DNA of 64,000 nucleotides from Pseudomonas agarici (GCF_900109755.1 NZ_FOAR01000028.1:1-64000), one strand, 5' to 3'; positions 35,667 through 45,865 are shown, counted from the first letter of the stretch. Numbers and translations: made by a program. Notes: generated by a model not told the origin, from the letters alone.

Positions 35667-38311
35667 GAGTCGTCTCCTTTCGACTGTCCTGCGCTTTGGG
35701 GCGGAACCTCGCGACGTGCGCTGAAGGCGGCTTTGCGCATGGCCTCGCGCTCGACGACCGGGGTGCGTCCGGCGGCATCGGTCAGGCCTTTCAATGAGCT
35801 GCCGTCGTCCAGTTCGATCGCGTAGGGCTGCTCAGCCGCCGGTCGCGGGCACAAGTCTTGATGGCCGGGGTAGTGAAACACCAGGCGCTGGTCCGCCGAG
35901 CTGCCGGCAAAGGTCATTTTTTCGGTGCTTTGGGTTTTCGGCTCCAGCCAGTCGTGGTCACTGGCATGGACGATGGCCTTGCCCGAGGTACCGATCTCCA
36001 CGCCGCCGCCGATCCTGATGTAGCTACCATCGTCGGCCACCAGGCGGATCGTCGGTGCGCTGATCAGCACCTCGCCTTCGCCAGCGGACACGTGGAAGCT
36101 CTTTTGGGCATTGAAAAGAATGTCGTCGTCCTGCGCTTGCACACGCACTTTGCCGCGCTGGGCGATGGCGCTGATGCCGTCGTCCTGGGCGAAGACCGAA
36201 ATCCCCCGCCCAGCCTGCATCCGCGTGGCACCGCCGCTGCTCAGGTGCAGATGATCCTGGGCGGTGGTGTCGTGGTTCTTCCCGGCGTAATGCACCTGTG
36301 ACGCAGGCGTGGCGCTGACGATGCCTGCCTCCCCGGTCATGGCCAGCAACGGTTCACCCTGGGCCTGGCTATCGGCTGCCGGCCAGCGATCCAGGGCATT
36401 GCGCAAACCTTCCAGTTCGGCGTAGTCGATGGCCGGGGCGCCGCGCTCGCTGGCACTGCGGCCCAGGGACCGGAACAGCTCGGCGCATTGGCTCAACAGG
36501 TCGAGCAAGGCTTCGCGTTCCAGTTGATCGTTTTGCGCCCGATGCCCCGCCTGGGTGGTCAGCAGCAAGCCTTGGGCTGCGCGCAGGGCAATGGCTGCGT
36601 CGGTACGCAACTCGGCGCCCTGGCCCTTGGGTGGGCTGCAGCTCCCCTGCGCCGGGTGAACCAGGCGTCCCAGGTTCAGGGCAGAAGCCTGGTGCGTGCT
36701 GACAAGATGTGCCCGCAGTGAGCCGCTGGTATCGTCGAACAGCAATTCGTTATAGCCGCGCCCGGCCTGTTCACGGCTCTTGATCCCCGACAGCAGGCGG
36801 CTGCCCGGAAGGCGTTGGACATTGCTGAAGTGGGGCGGCGTCTACCGGGCGTTGTACAACACCCCTGTGATCACCGGACGGCAAATGTCCCCACCGAGGA
36901 AACTCACCAGCACTTCCTGGCCGATGCGCGGCAGGAACTGATGACCGAAACCGGCCCCCGCACTGGGCTGGGCCACTCGCACCCAGGTAGTGTCCCGGGC
37001 GTGGCGTTCGTAGTCTGGAACCTGCGCGTCCTGCTCCCGTTGCCAGTGAAAACGGACCTTGACCCGTGCCAACTCGTCGGTGTGAACCTCCTCCACGCCT
37101 TCAGGGCCGACGACAATCGCGATCAATGGGCCGCCAATGCGCGGGCGCGGTATCTTGCATTCGGGGCGATAGGCGATCTTCCGGCGAATACAGGTGAAGG
37201 TGTTGCTGTAGTTCGCTTGCTGCCCTGGAAGGTAGTCGTTGTGGGCCACATGTTGCACGCTCAACAGCAGGAAGTCGCGACGGTCGAAGGGGTAGTCTTC
37301 GGGTGAGTACTCCTGTTGCCGTCCCGGCGGCTCGTAATCATGTCGGCGGTGGCCGGTGAGCCGGAAGCTGTACCCCGGCACCAGCGCCCGGCAATTGCTG
37401 GCACCCCGAAAGGTCTTGCCCTGGGCTTTCAAGGCCTGCGCGTGTCTTCGCGCCAGCGGCCTGACGCTGTCATAGCCCTTGTGGCTGTAGTAGCCGGTGA
37501 ACTCGTAGCGTTCGTAGACGGGCACCTGGCCTTGGCGGATTCCGGTAGGCACAGTCATGACGCAATCACCGTACCCAGGTCGCTTGTAATCGAAGCTGCA
37601 AAGCGTGACCGCCGCCGCTTGCAACTGTCGTTCGGCACACCAGTGCGTCACATGATCGCGGGTGTTTGGCCCCGACGGCGGCTGAAAGCCAATGCTCGGT
37701 TGCTGCGCCAATGGCTTGAAGTAACTGCTGTCATCGGTGATCACCAGGGTGTGACCTTCGGCACTGTGCTCGAAAAAGAACAGCCAACCTTCCTCCTCGA
37801 ACAACCGGCGAATGAATTGCTCGTCGGTTTCGTTGAACTGGGTCAGGTAACTATGGGATTGCGGCGGGTTGCCAACGTCGATTCGATAACGGGCCATCCA
37901 GGTGTAATGATCGAAGACCAGGCGAGCGACATCGATAACTGTCTGTTCCTGGAAGATCCGCGAGTCTTTGCGCTGGCCAAGCATCCATAGCCAAGAGCTC
38001 AGCGTCGCCGAGTAGCGGGCGGCGCCCGCGTCGTGGTCCACGTGGGCGAAGCGGCTGATATGTCCGTGAATCAAGCGCCGATCACCGTCGAACAACTCGA
38101 TTTCCAGCAGCGCGGGCCGACCGATCAAAGTCTTGAGTTCCAGGTGGTTATCCTGGCTCAGCAGCGACAGCTCGAAACTGAAAGGCTCGCAAATGGCTTC
38201 AGTGCCGGTGAAACTCTCGACGAGCAGTTCGCTGCGGAGTTCGACGTCAACCGTGAGCTTGATCAGGCGTTTGTGCTGGGCAGAACACTGACGCGCAAAA
38301 TCCTTTTGCAT
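35663..38311 (-). pseudogene. vgrG: vgrG (TssI) spike gene split by an in-frame amber codon
   Basis: The full reading frame would give an 882-residue VgrG. The 5' part, 36842-38311 (489 residues, GGGAGGC ahead of the ATG), carries the gp27/gp5-like spike (LIKLTVDVELRSELLVESFTG, ETDEQFIRRLFEEEGWLFFFEH, RVKVRFHWQREQ, GQEVLVSFLGGDICRPVITGVLYNAR). A TAG at 36844-36842 then interrupts it. The same frame continues without further stops through TPPHFSNVQRLPGSRLLSGIKS into the DUF2345-type beta needle (ISVFAQDDGISAIAQRGKVRVQAQDDDILF) and ends at 35663. Most likely a CAG or similar codon mutated to TAG. Without suppression the spike would lose the part that carries Tle3. Confidence 0.85.
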
Positions 38312-38677
38312 GGAAGCCTCCCGACAGGTAATGAGATAAGAAAGCCGAGCGTTTTTTGTAAACGAAGAGCGCAGATCAGAGCATGACCTGATGCGTCGAG
38401 CGTATCGGACAAGGACTCAAGGCTCGTGGGATATGTCCTTGTTGCTTGCGGGCTTAAGGGCGGCAGGCGAGTGGCGAATTCGCGGGTGGCCCGGATGTGC
38501 CGTAGACGCTGCTCTGTGGGTTTGCGCCTTGCAGCACCACGCAAAAGCCTGAACAGGTGCGTCCGTCTTCGCGCAAATGCTACTCTTCGCCCCTTCGGGC
38601 GCCGTCGAGCCGAATCCGACCAAGGGTTCAGGGAAGACCCGCATTTTCAACACAACGGACATTGATCGGGTCAACTC
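38312..38677. other. Divergent intergenic region between vgrG and the YdgA gene
   Basis: About 365 bases holding promoters for the minus-strand vgrG island and the plus-strand YdgA gene. Short open frames here have no protein-like content or ribosome site. No repeat or RNA gene is seen. Confidence 0.45.
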
Positions 38678-40189
38678 ATGAATAAATCAGCAGGTGTACT
38701 GTTAGGGCTTGTCGTGGTGGTGGGTGCCTTGAGCACCACTGGCGCTTGGTACACCGGTAATCAGTTGGAAGGGGTGTTGAAGACCTCGATCGAGGAGGCT
38801 AACGCTCAATTGAAGACCGCCCTGAGCAGTGGCGGCGGCAATGCCAGCATTGAGCTGGTTTCGTTGGATCGCAACCTGTTCACCAGCACCGCGCATTACC
38901 GGGTCAAGCTGCAGAACTTGCAGCTCAGTGAAGAAAACCGCGATGTCGAACTGCTGTTCGTCGACCATATCGAGCACGGGCCATTGCCGTGGTCGCGCCT
39001 TAAGGCATTGAAGCTGGCACCGGTCCTGGTCAACAGCAACTACGCGCTGGAGAAGAACGACGTCACCGCCAGGTGGTTCGACGCCGCCAACGGCGCCGCG
39101 CCGCTCAAGGGCGTGGTCGCGCTGGGCTACAACCACTCGATCGACGGCAACGTTGAACTGATCCCATTGGACTTCGCGCCGGATGCCGGGAGCTCGGTGA
39201 AGTTTTCCGGGCTGAACCTGAACCTGAGCGGCAGCGACCGTGGGGCGAAACTCAAGCTCAACGGCTACATGGACAGCCTGAAGATTGCCGGCCAATCCGC
39301 GGAGGATGGTCCGGTATCGGTCGAGTTGGGCGGTCTGACCCTGGTCAGCGACCTGGCCAGGAGCGATTTCGGTTTCTACCTGGGGGGCAACACCCTGGAA
39401 CTGAGCAACGCCAAGGTGACCTACGGGGTGAAACCGGCGGTGGTGACGATCAAGGACTTCGAGCAGAAGGACGCCCTGGACGCCACCGGCAACATTCTCG
39501 CCGGACACCTGGCCTACACCATCGGCGATATCGGTTACAACGGCAAATCGGTGGGCAGCGCGCAAATGAGCCTGGCCGCGAAGAACCTTGATATTCCCGC
39601 GGTAAGGTCTCTGACCCAGACCTACCAGGCCCAATTGCAGGCCATGCAGCAGGCTGCGGCGCAGGGCCGAGAAACACCGGCGATGCCGGAACTGACCGCT
39701 GAACAGCAACTCAAGGCCCAGGCCGACATCAAGCAACTTCTGGCTGGCAAGCCGCAGATCGCCGTGGAAAACCTGTCGTTCAAGACCGCCAATGGCGAAA
39801 GCCGTTTCAACCTGCTGTTGGACCTGACCAATCCGTCGTCCACTCGCTTGCCGCCGCTGGAGTTGGGCAAGCAACTGATCGCGCAACTGGAGGCCAAGTT
39901 GTCGCTGTCCAAACCAATGATCGCCGATCTTGCCAGCGTGCAGGCGCAGGTCGATGGCCAGACCGATCCGAAGGTTATCGCCCAGCAAGCCTCGATCACC
40001 AGCGAGATGGCCGGCACCCTGGCGGTGTCCACTGAGATGGCGACCCTCGAAGGCACGGATATCGTCTCCAAGCTGCACTACGCCGCGGGCCAGGTGGATT
40101 TCAACGGGCAGAAGATGCCGGTGGAAAATTTTATCGTGCTGATGATGTCTAAAATTGGTGGTCTGAGCGGTGCCGAAGCCGCCGAGTAA
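38678..40189 (+). CDS. YdgA family protein (DUF945)
   Basis: A 503-residue protein with an N-terminal membrane anchor (GVLLGLVVVVGALSTTGAWYTG) and a long periplasmic part with the DUF945 pattern: FVDHIEHGPLPWSRL, repeated beta segments and helices with coiled-coil character (QTYQAQLQAMQQAAAQGRE). The function of YdgA proteins is not established; they are envelope proteins of gamma-proteobacteria. A single gene followed by a clear terminator. Confidence 0.88.
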   Translation: MNKSAGVLLGLVVVVGALSTTGAWYTGNQLEGVLKTSIEEANAQLKTALSSGGGNASIELVSLDRNLFTSTAHYRVKLQNLQLSEENRDVELLFVDHIEHGPLPWSRLKALKLAPVLVNSNYALEKNDVTARWFDAANGAAPLKGVVALGYNHSIDGNVELIPLDFAPDAGSSVKFSGLNLNLSGSDRGAKLKLNGYMDSLKIAGQSAEDGPVSVELGGLTLVSDLARSDFGFYLGGNTLELSNAKVTYGVKPAVVTIKDFEQKDALDATGNILAGHLAYTIGDIGYNGKSVGSAQMSLAAKNLDIPAVRSLTQTYQAQLQAMQQAAAQGRETPAMPELTAEQQLKAQADIKQLLAGKPQIAVENLSFKTANGESRFNLLLDLTNPSSTRLPPLELGKQLIAQLEAKLSLSKPMIADLASVQAQVDGQTDPKVIAQQASITSEMAGTLAVSTEMATLEGTDIVSKLHYAAGQVDFNGQKMPVENFIVLMMSKIGGLSGAEAAE

Positions 40190-40204
40190 GACCGTTCTTC
40201 GTCG

Positions 40205-40245
40205 ACGCCCGAGCGATTCGCCACAGCGAGCCGCTCGGGCGTTTT
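40205..40245 (+). terminator. Intrinsic terminator after the YdgA gene
   Basis: ACGCCCGAGCG and CGCTCGGGCGT form a ten- to eleven-base stem with a 16-base loop, followed by TTTT. It separates the YdgA gene from the convergent response-regulator gene. Confidence 0.8.
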
Positions 40246-40274
40246 GCTGTCTGCTCCCTGGAAGCGACGCGGCC

Positions 40275-40994
40275 TTACTTGGTCTCTGACAGGACACTTT
40301 CCAGGCGATAGCCATAACCGTAGACGGTCTGCAATTGCCAGCCGCGCTCGGCGGTCAGCCCGAGCTTATTGCGCAGGCGATAGATATGGGTATCGAGGGG
40401 GCGCGAGGAAAGCACTTCCTCGTGGGGCCAGAAGCGCTCGTAGAGGTACTCGCGCGATAGTGGCCGGCCCAGGTTGGCGAACAGGCAGCGGGCCAGGCGG
40501 TATTCGCGTTCTGTCAGGTTGATCGGCTGGCCGCCGCGGCTAACGAGCAGTTCGCCATCGTCGAAGCTCAGGTCATTGAAGGTCACGGTTTGGTCGGCGG
40601 CATGACGCTGCACGCCGTGGCGCCGCAGCACCGCGTTGATCCGCGCCTTGAGCTCATTGGCGCGAAACGGCTTGCTGACGTAGTCGTCGGCACCGCTGCT
40701 CAGGGCCAGGACAATATCGTTCTCGGCGTCGCGACTGGTGAGCATGATGGCCGGCGGCGGCACCTGCATATGCTCGCGGGTCCAGCGCAGGAGCGCCAGG
40801 CCGCTGAGGTCCGGTAACTGCCAGTCGAGGATCAGCAGGTCGAAGGTTTCGCGGCGTAACTGTCGCAACAGGTCTTCGCCGCGCTCGAAGCTGTGCACGG
40901 CCCAAGGCGGCTCGCCTGCCTGGGACATTTGCCTCAGGGTCTGTTCGAGCCGGCGCAATTCGGCGGGTTCGTCATCGAGTATGGCGACACGCAT
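40275..40994 (-). CDS. OmpR/PhoB-type response regulator
   Basis: A 239-residue two-domain regulator. The receiver has AILDDEPAE, the phospho-acceptor Asp in LLILDWQLPDLSGL (near 57), LTSRD and the Lys in YVSKPFRANELKARI. The C-terminal winged helix reads LTEREYRLARCLFANLGRPLSREYLYERFWP and RPLDTHIYRLRNKLGLTAERGWQLQTVYGYGYRL. It is divergent from a small membrane protein, a FecR-domain protein and a CHASE2 histidine kinase. That kinase is the natural partner, since no other kinase is near. Confidence 0.9.
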   Translation of the reverse strand: MRVAILDDEPAELRRLEQTLRQMSQAGEPPWAVHSFERGEDLLRQLRRETFDLLILDWQLPDLSGLALLRWTREHMQVPPPAIMLTSRDAENDIVLALSSGADDYVSKPFRANELKARINAVLRRHGVQRHAADQTVTFNDLSFDDGELLVSRGGQPINLTEREYRLARCLFANLGRPLSREYLYERFWPHEEVLSSRPLDTHIYRLRNKLGLTAERGWQLQTVYGYGYRLESVLSETK

Positions 40995-41189
40995 GACCTA
41001 GTCCTTTCCCCTTGTCTGATGAGCTCGATTCTGCAGGATCGCCGCCAGCGAAATCTGAACAATTCTGGCGAATCCCGCAAGCTTCGGTACTGGCCGGTTA
41101 GGCTGATGTCAAATTGCCGGTTCCTGTTGTCCGAGGCTCAAGTTGCCTGGTTGCAGGGTACCGGTTCGCTGGTACAAGGAGAAGGAACA

Positions 41190-41459
41190 ATGAGTATTCC
41201 CCTTCACGTCACTCGCTTGCAACCCTGGGCTATCTTGGCAGTGATCGCCGGGCTGACGGTATGCCTGGGACTCGGCTTTGCCATCGGAATGTTCTATTCG
41301 ACCCCACGTGAGGTGACGATTGTCTCCGTGCGCTTGTCCATGCTCGCGGCCAGCGAGCTGTCCACACCCTCTGAATGGCCAGGTTCCTGCCGCCCCGAGC
41401 TGTCGCGGTGGATCAAGGAGCAGGCGACGGAGCACAAGCAGCAACGCTGGATTTTCTGA
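41190..41459 (+). CDS. Small hypothetical single-pass membrane protein
   Basis: An 89-residue protein starting at an ATG with AAGGAGAAGGA nine bases ahead, a strong ribosome site that argues for a real gene. One membrane helix is visible (AILAVIAGLTVCLGLGFAIGMFY), with a soluble C-terminal tail ending in KQQRWIF. No family is recognised. It lies between the response regulator and the FecR/kinase genes and is followed by a terminator. Confidence 0.65.
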   Translation: MSIPLHVTRLQPWAILAVIAGLTVCLGLGFAIGMFYSTPREVTIVSVRLSMLAASELSTPSEWPGSCRPELSRWIKEQATEHKQQRWIF

Positions 41460-41596
41460 ATCGGGCAATTCTGAACAATTCTGACAGATTGTCCGCCATT
41501 GATGGATTTGCCTCTACAGTAAGCTCCGTAGCACAGGGGCAATTGGAGCAAGTCCGACCCATGGATGGGTAGCGATTCGGATCCACACGAATCGTT

Positions 41597-41638
41597 GTCA
41601 AGGGAAGGTTGGGATGCCTTTCCTTGACCATTTTTTTT
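41597..41638 (+). terminator. Intrinsic terminator
   Basis: GTCAAGGGAAGG pairs with CCTTTCCTTGAC (one wobble pair) around an eight-base loop, followed by a run of eight T. It ends the transcript of the small membrane protein about 140 bases downstream of its stop. Confidence 0.85.
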
Positions 41639-41761
41639 GCACTCCTTTCATATCAAGACATACAGTGCGAGCCGTTGGTTGCGCAGCGCTGTGGCATGAT
41701 TGAGAAAGCTGGCTCTGTGCCGTAGTCCTTATCCTTGCTCTTTGTCCGAGCGACCGAGCCC

Positions 41762-42739
41762 ATGACCGAGCTTCCCTCCTTCTCCCTGCTTCGAACCACG
41801 GCGCCGTGGCTGATCAGCACCGTTATCGGCCTGCTCTGTTCGGGCATGTCGACGGCGGCCCCCGTGTCCCGCGCGCCCTATCTCGATCGTGAACAACAAT
41901 GCCGTCCGCAGCCGTTTCCGGCTGTCGTCCTGCATCTGGCCGGCGAGGCCTGGAAGCTCGACGCCAAAGGGCAGGAGAGTCGCCTGGAAGAGGGCATGGG
42001 CGTGGATGAGCAGGAGGCGGTGCGAACGGCACCCGATGCCTTTGTCAGCCTTGGGCTGGGGGACGGCTCGCGGATTGTCCTGCCGTCCAGCTCCCAGGTG
42101 CGCTTGCAGCTGGATGAAGTGCTGGCGGTGCCGCAGGTGATTCTTGAGCAGGGCCAGGTCGAGTCCTATGTGATCAAACGGGCCAGTGATCACGACCGCT
42201 TTCGGATCCAAACCCCGGTGGGTGTCCTCGGTGTGCGTGGCACCCATTTCCGCACCCGTAACCAAGACGGCGAGGTGCTGGTCGAAGTGCTGGACGGGCG
42301 GGTGGCGGTTAATCGTATCTCCGCGTCGAAGTTGCCGGGCAAGGCCGGCTCGAAGAGGCTGCCGGTTGCTGAGGCGACGGTATCGGTGAATGCCCGGCAG
42401 GGCCTGAAGATCCGCAACAGCGGCGAGCTGAAACCCAGCGATCTGCTACCGGCGCCGCGCTTGGTCGGGCAGGACGGCCAGCGTGGCGACACACCGGTCT
42501 GGCAACTGTTTCTCCAGCCGCTGGAGGGCGCCCGTCGCTACCGGGCCCAGGTCGCGACTGATGTCGGCTTCCTCAATATCAAGCAGGAACGCTTCTCCAG
42601 CACGCCGCAGATCCGCTTCAGCGGCTTGCGGGCGGCGTTCTACCATGTACGATTATCAGCATTCGACGAACAGGGACTTGAGGGCCAGACTGGGGTCTAC
42701 GATATCTACTACTGGCCCAGGACGTTTGATGCGCAATAG
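41762..42739 (+). CDS. FecR-domain periplasmic protein
   Basis: A 325-residue protein with a signal segment (PWLISTVIGLLCSGMSTAAPVS) and a LysM-like or linker part (FPAVVLHLAGEAWKLDAKGQE). The FecR domain follows (LEEGMGVDEQEAVRTAPDAFVSLGLGDGSRIVLPSSSQVRL, FRIQTPVGVLGVRGTHFRTR), then a C-terminal Ig/fibronectin-like region (FSSTPQIRFSGLRAAFYHVRLSAFDEQGLEG). FecR domains often sense surface signals. It starts at ATG 41762 just ahead of the signal segment. The kinase gene begins 35 bases after it, so it probably supplies the periplasmic sensor of that kinase. Confidence 0.85.
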   Translation: MTELPSFSLLRTTAPWLISTVIGLLCSGMSTAAPVSRAPYLDREQQCRPQPFPAVVLHLAGEAWKLDAKGQESRLEEGMGVDEQEAVRTAPDAFVSLGLGDGSRIVLPSSSQVRLQLDEVLAVPQVILEQGQVESYVIKRASDHDRFRIQTPVGVLGVRGTHFRTRNQDGEVLVEVLDGRVAVNRISASKLPGKAGSKRLPVAEATVSVNARQGLKIRNSGELKPSDLLPAPRLVGQDGQRGDTPVWQLFLQPLEGARRYRAQVATDVGFLNIKQERFSSTPQIRFSGLRAAFYHVRLSAFDEQGLEGQTGVYDIYYWPRTFDAQ

Positions 42740-42774
42740 TCGCGGTGTTGCACCTTCATGAGCGTCTCGTATCC

Positions 42775-45183
42775 ATGAGATTCTGGCGGATCGAGGGACG
42801 CGACCCGACGCAGGCACAGCGGCTGTTTCGCGGTCTGCTGCGCGAATGGCTGGTGGTGGGATTGCTGTTGCTGTCGCTGACTGCTGTGCTTTCCCTGAGT
42901 CGGAACCTGGCGTTCAGCCATTTTCTCTATGATCGTCTGAGCCGGTTGAATGTACTTGCGGTCGATCCACGGATCCTGCTGGTCACCATCGATGACCGCA
43001 GTCTGGAGGCGCTGGGCCGCTGGCCTTGGCCTCGCGAGGTGCATGCAAAATTGCTGGATCGCCTGGCCGAGGCGCCTCCCCTGGGTGTGCTGTTCGATGT
43101 CATCTTCGATGAGCCGGAGCGTTCCGGCGAGGGCGACGAACGCCTGGCAAAGGCGTTGTGTGGCGCCGGTAACGTGGTCTTGCCGCTGTTGCGCGAAGGC
43201 GTGCCGCGATTTGCCACGCAGTTGCGGGAAATCGGGCCGATCGAACCGTTACGGCGCTGTGCTCGGGCCGTTGGTCATATCAACGTCGAGGCGGATAGCG
43301 ATGGTGTAGTGCGTGGGGTTTTCCTGCGCGAAGGGCCGGTCGGGCAACCTCGTGGGCAGTTGGCCTGGCTGGCTTATCAGATGGCGCTGCCGGTGGGCGA
43401 GCGGCAATCGATGCCGGGTGTCGCGGGGCCCGTCGAAGCCCACGGCTGGCAGCGCCAGAATGAAATCCTGCTGCCCTTTGTCGGCGCTGCCGGCAGCTTC
43501 CCCAGCGTGCCCTATATCAGTGTGTTGCGCGGTGAGGTACCACCGCAGTTGTTGCGTGACCGGCTGATCCTGGTGGGCGCCACCGCGCCGGGCCTGGGGG
43601 ATCGTTATGTCACACCGGTCTCCGAGCAGGCCGGAACCACCGCTGGGGTGGAGATTCAGGCCAACCTGCTCAATGGCCTGTTGCAGCAGCGCAGCATTGT
43701 CGAACTGACAGCGCTGTCGAGCCTGCTGTTGTCCGTGTCGGCGGTGGCGCTGCTGTTGGGCGGTCTATTGTTATGTGCGCGTCATGCGTTGTGGCTGACG
43801 CTGGCCTGCATGGTCACGGTGCTGGCAGGTGCCTGGGGCCTGTTGCGCCTTGGCTTGTGGTGGTCGCCGGCAGCGAGTTTGAGCGGTTTTCTGCTGGCGT
43901 ATCTGATCTGGAACTGGCGGCGCCTGAGTGCGGTGCTGGCCTACTTCGGCTGGGAGCTGGCCCGCCTGAATGAGGAGCCGGTGATCTTGCCTGAACGCCA
44001 CCGGTCGAGCATGCCCAAGGGCGATGTCTTGCAAGGCCGCATCGCTGCGCTGGAGCAGGCCCTCGGGCGCACCCGCGATACCCGCCGATTCATCGCCGAT
44101 GGCCTGGAATGCCTACCTGTCGCAACACTGATCAGCGACATCCGCGGCCAGGTGCTCCTGGCCAACCGCAGCGCCCGCAAGCTGCTGGGGTCGGCGTTGG
44201 TCGGCGAGGATTGGATCGATGTGCTGGCGCGTCTCGGCTTCCCCGGCATGAACGGGCCAGAGAGCCCGGTATTGTCCGCGCTGGTCAGCCAGGAGTTTCG
44301 TGACAGCCGCCAACGTACCCTGCACCTGGACCTTGCGCCGCTGCGGTCGGCGCAAGATGAAGTCGCTATCGGCTGGCTGTTCAGTCTGGCGGACCTGACC
44401 TTGGAGCGCGAGGCCGAGCAGCAGCGGGCGGCGCTGCTGCGCTTTCTGTCCCATGACCTTCGTGCGCCGCATTCGGCGATCCTGGCGCTGTTGGATGTGC
44501 AGCGCGAGCAGCACTGCGATACGCCGCTGCATCGACAGATTGAACAACAGGTCCGCCGGGCCCTGGGCCTGACCGAGGCCTTCGTGCACCTGGCCAAAGC
44601 CGAGTCGGAAGCCTATCGGTTCCAGCCGGTGCTGTTCGCCATGTTGGTCCTGGATGCCTTCGACCAGGTGGCGCCGTTGGCGCAGCTCAAGGGTATCGAA
44701 CTGCGTCATCAGCTCGGCGAGGCCGATGAAAGTCTGGTGTGCGCCGATGCCGCGCTGCTCACCAGAGCGCTGTTCAACCTGCTTGAAAACGCCATCAAGT
44801 ACAGCCCTTCCGGCACGTTCGTCAGCCTCGACCTGAAGGTGACGGACAATCAGTTGGCCTGCAGTATCAGCGATCAGGGCTCAGGTATCAGCGCCGTCGA
44901 GTTGCCGTGCATCTTCGACCCCTACAGACGCTTTACCTCGGCTCACGACACCGAAGGGTTGGGCCTGGGAATGGCGATGGTCAAGGCGGTGATCGACCGA
45001 CATGACGGTTGCATTCGTTGTGACAGCCTCGAAGGCCGGGGGACAACCTTCACGCTTTGCCTGCCGCTTTGGGTTGATGCTGCCGATCAAAATCCTGGAG
45101 AGGTTGCTGAGACGAAAGGCGAAACTCGACAGGATCACGCGGTCACTGGAAGATATAACAATGACGTGCGCAAACATCGATGA
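42775..45183 (+). CDS. CHASE2-domain sensor histidine kinase
   Basis: An 802-residue kinase. An N-terminal membrane helix is followed by a periplasmic CHASE2 domain (DPRILLVTIDDRSLEALGRWPWPREVHAKLLDRL, GVLFDVIFDEPE, RDRLILVGATAPGLGDRYVTPV) and three membrane helices (about 315-395). After a PAS-like region comes the dimerisation/phospho-acceptor box FLSHDLRAPHSAILALL. The ATPase part has NLLENAIKYSP (N box), ISDQGSGIS and GLGLGMAMVKAVIDRHDG (G boxes). ATG 42775 is used; a GTG at 42745 is also open. Domain order fits signalling to the response regulator at 40275 with FecR-type input. Confidence 0.9.
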   Translation: MRFWRIEGRDPTQAQRLFRGLLREWLVVGLLLLSLTAVLSLSRNLAFSHFLYDRLSRLNVLAVDPRILLVTIDDRSLEALGRWPWPREVHAKLLDRLAEAPPLGVLFDVIFDEPERSGEGDERLAKALCGAGNVVLPLLREGVPRFATQLREIGPIEPLRRCARAVGHINVEADSDGVVRGVFLREGPVGQPRGQLAWLAYQMALPVGERQSMPGVAGPVEAHGWQRQNEILLPFVGAAGSFPSVPYISVLRGEVPPQLLRDRLILVGATAPGLGDRYVTPVSEQAGTTAGVEIQANLLNGLLQQRSIVELTALSSLLLSVSAVALLLGGLLLCARHALWLTLACMVTVLAGAWGLLRLGLWWSPAASLSGFLLAYLIWNWRRLSAVLAYFGWELARLNEEPVILPERHRSSMPKGDVLQGRIAALEQALGRTRDTRRFIADGLECLPVATLISDIRGQVLLANRSARKLLGSALVGEDWIDVLARLGFPGMNGPESPVLSALVSQEFRDSRQRTLHLDLAPLRSAQDEVAIGWLFSLADLTLEREAEQQRAALLRFLSHDLRAPHSAILALLDVQREQHCDTPLHRQIEQQVRRALGLTEAFVHLAKAESEAYRFQPVLFAMLVLDAFDQVAPLAQLKGIELRHQLGEADESLVCADAALLTRALFNLLENAIKYSPSGTFVSLDLKVTDNQLACSISDQGSGISAVELPCIFDPYRRFTSAHDTEGLGLGMAMVKAVIDRHDGCIRCDSLEGRGTTFTLCLPLWVDAADQNPGEVAETKGETRQDHAVTGRYNNDVRKHR

Positions 45184-45388
45184 CTTATCGCGACATATCG
45201 AGTATCCGTCCGAATACGCCGATCCAGGAAAGTACGATGCGGTTTCTCAAATGATATTACAACGATTATGTTTGATCAGCCATTTGACAAGCCATTTGTC
45301 TGTGCAAGTGCGACTGATTACCGTGGCTCGATGGTGAGGTAATCACTGGCTTTGTTTGTCCTGGAGAACAATGCTTATTGCTTTATTG

Positions 45389-45427
45389 GAAGTCTGATTT
45401 ACCTGGAAAAAAGATAAATCAGACTTC
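45389..45427. repeat. Perfect 12-base inverted repeat between convergent genes
   Basis: GAAGTCTGATTT and AAATCAGACTTC surround a 15-base A-rich loop. It lies in the gap between the kinase and the minus-strand Ig-like gene, so a two-way terminator is likely, although neither side shows a strong T run. Confidence 0.6.
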
Positions 45428-45472
45428 TGGTGCATGATGAGAAGTACAACCAGTTAATAAAGCCGCTCTGTT

Positions 45473-45757
45473 TTAGACGTACAGGGTCAAATCAGTGGCC
45501 CAACCGGATGTCTCACCTTGAAAGGTCGCCTGGGCACCGAACGCATTGAATGCTCCAGGGTTTTGTTTTGGAACAGTAACTCCGATGGCCCATGCTCCAT
45601 CAGCCCCTACTATGGTAGAGCCCAGCGCATTCCATGTATTGGTTTCATAGATAGTGACCGTACTATTCGGGGTCCCAGTTCCAAAAATCGTCGGAGTAGG
45701 GCCCATGCCTGGTGAGCGGTCTGGGGGATAGGTAAATACAGGTGCCGAGACAGTCAT
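45473..45757 (-). CDS. Small single Ig-like domain protein
   Basis: A 94-residue protein, essentially one bacterial Ig-like beta-sandwich: FTYPPDRSPGMGPTPTIFGTGTPNSTVTIYETNTWNALGSTIVGADGAWAIGVTVP and a closing FQGETSGWATDLTLYV. No signal peptide or membrane helix is seen. The ATG at 45757 has GGAGAAAC ahead; the frame is open upstream without a site. The pattern GTGxPNSTVTIY is typical of repeats in large adhesins, here as a free-standing unit. The role is unknown; it may be a secreted or toxin-associated fragment. Confidence 0.7.
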   Translation of the reverse strand: MTVSAPVFTYPPDRSPGMGPTPTIFGTGTPNSTVTIYETNTWNALGSTIVGADGAWAIGVTVPKQNPGAFNAFGAQATFQGETSGWATDLTLYV

Positions 45758-45865
45758 GATGTTTCTCCATTGGGTGTTTTTAAATAGCTGATCAATGAAA
45801 AAGCAGAAGTGACTCATGGAATTCATCAGCTAGATAATATTTTAAAAGACAAGTGGGTGTTGTCT

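Noticed and set aside
38702..40315. A 537-codon minus-strand frame over the YdgA gene
   Set aside because: It is the antisense of a conserved envelope protein and has Gln/His/Arg-rich, low-information content.
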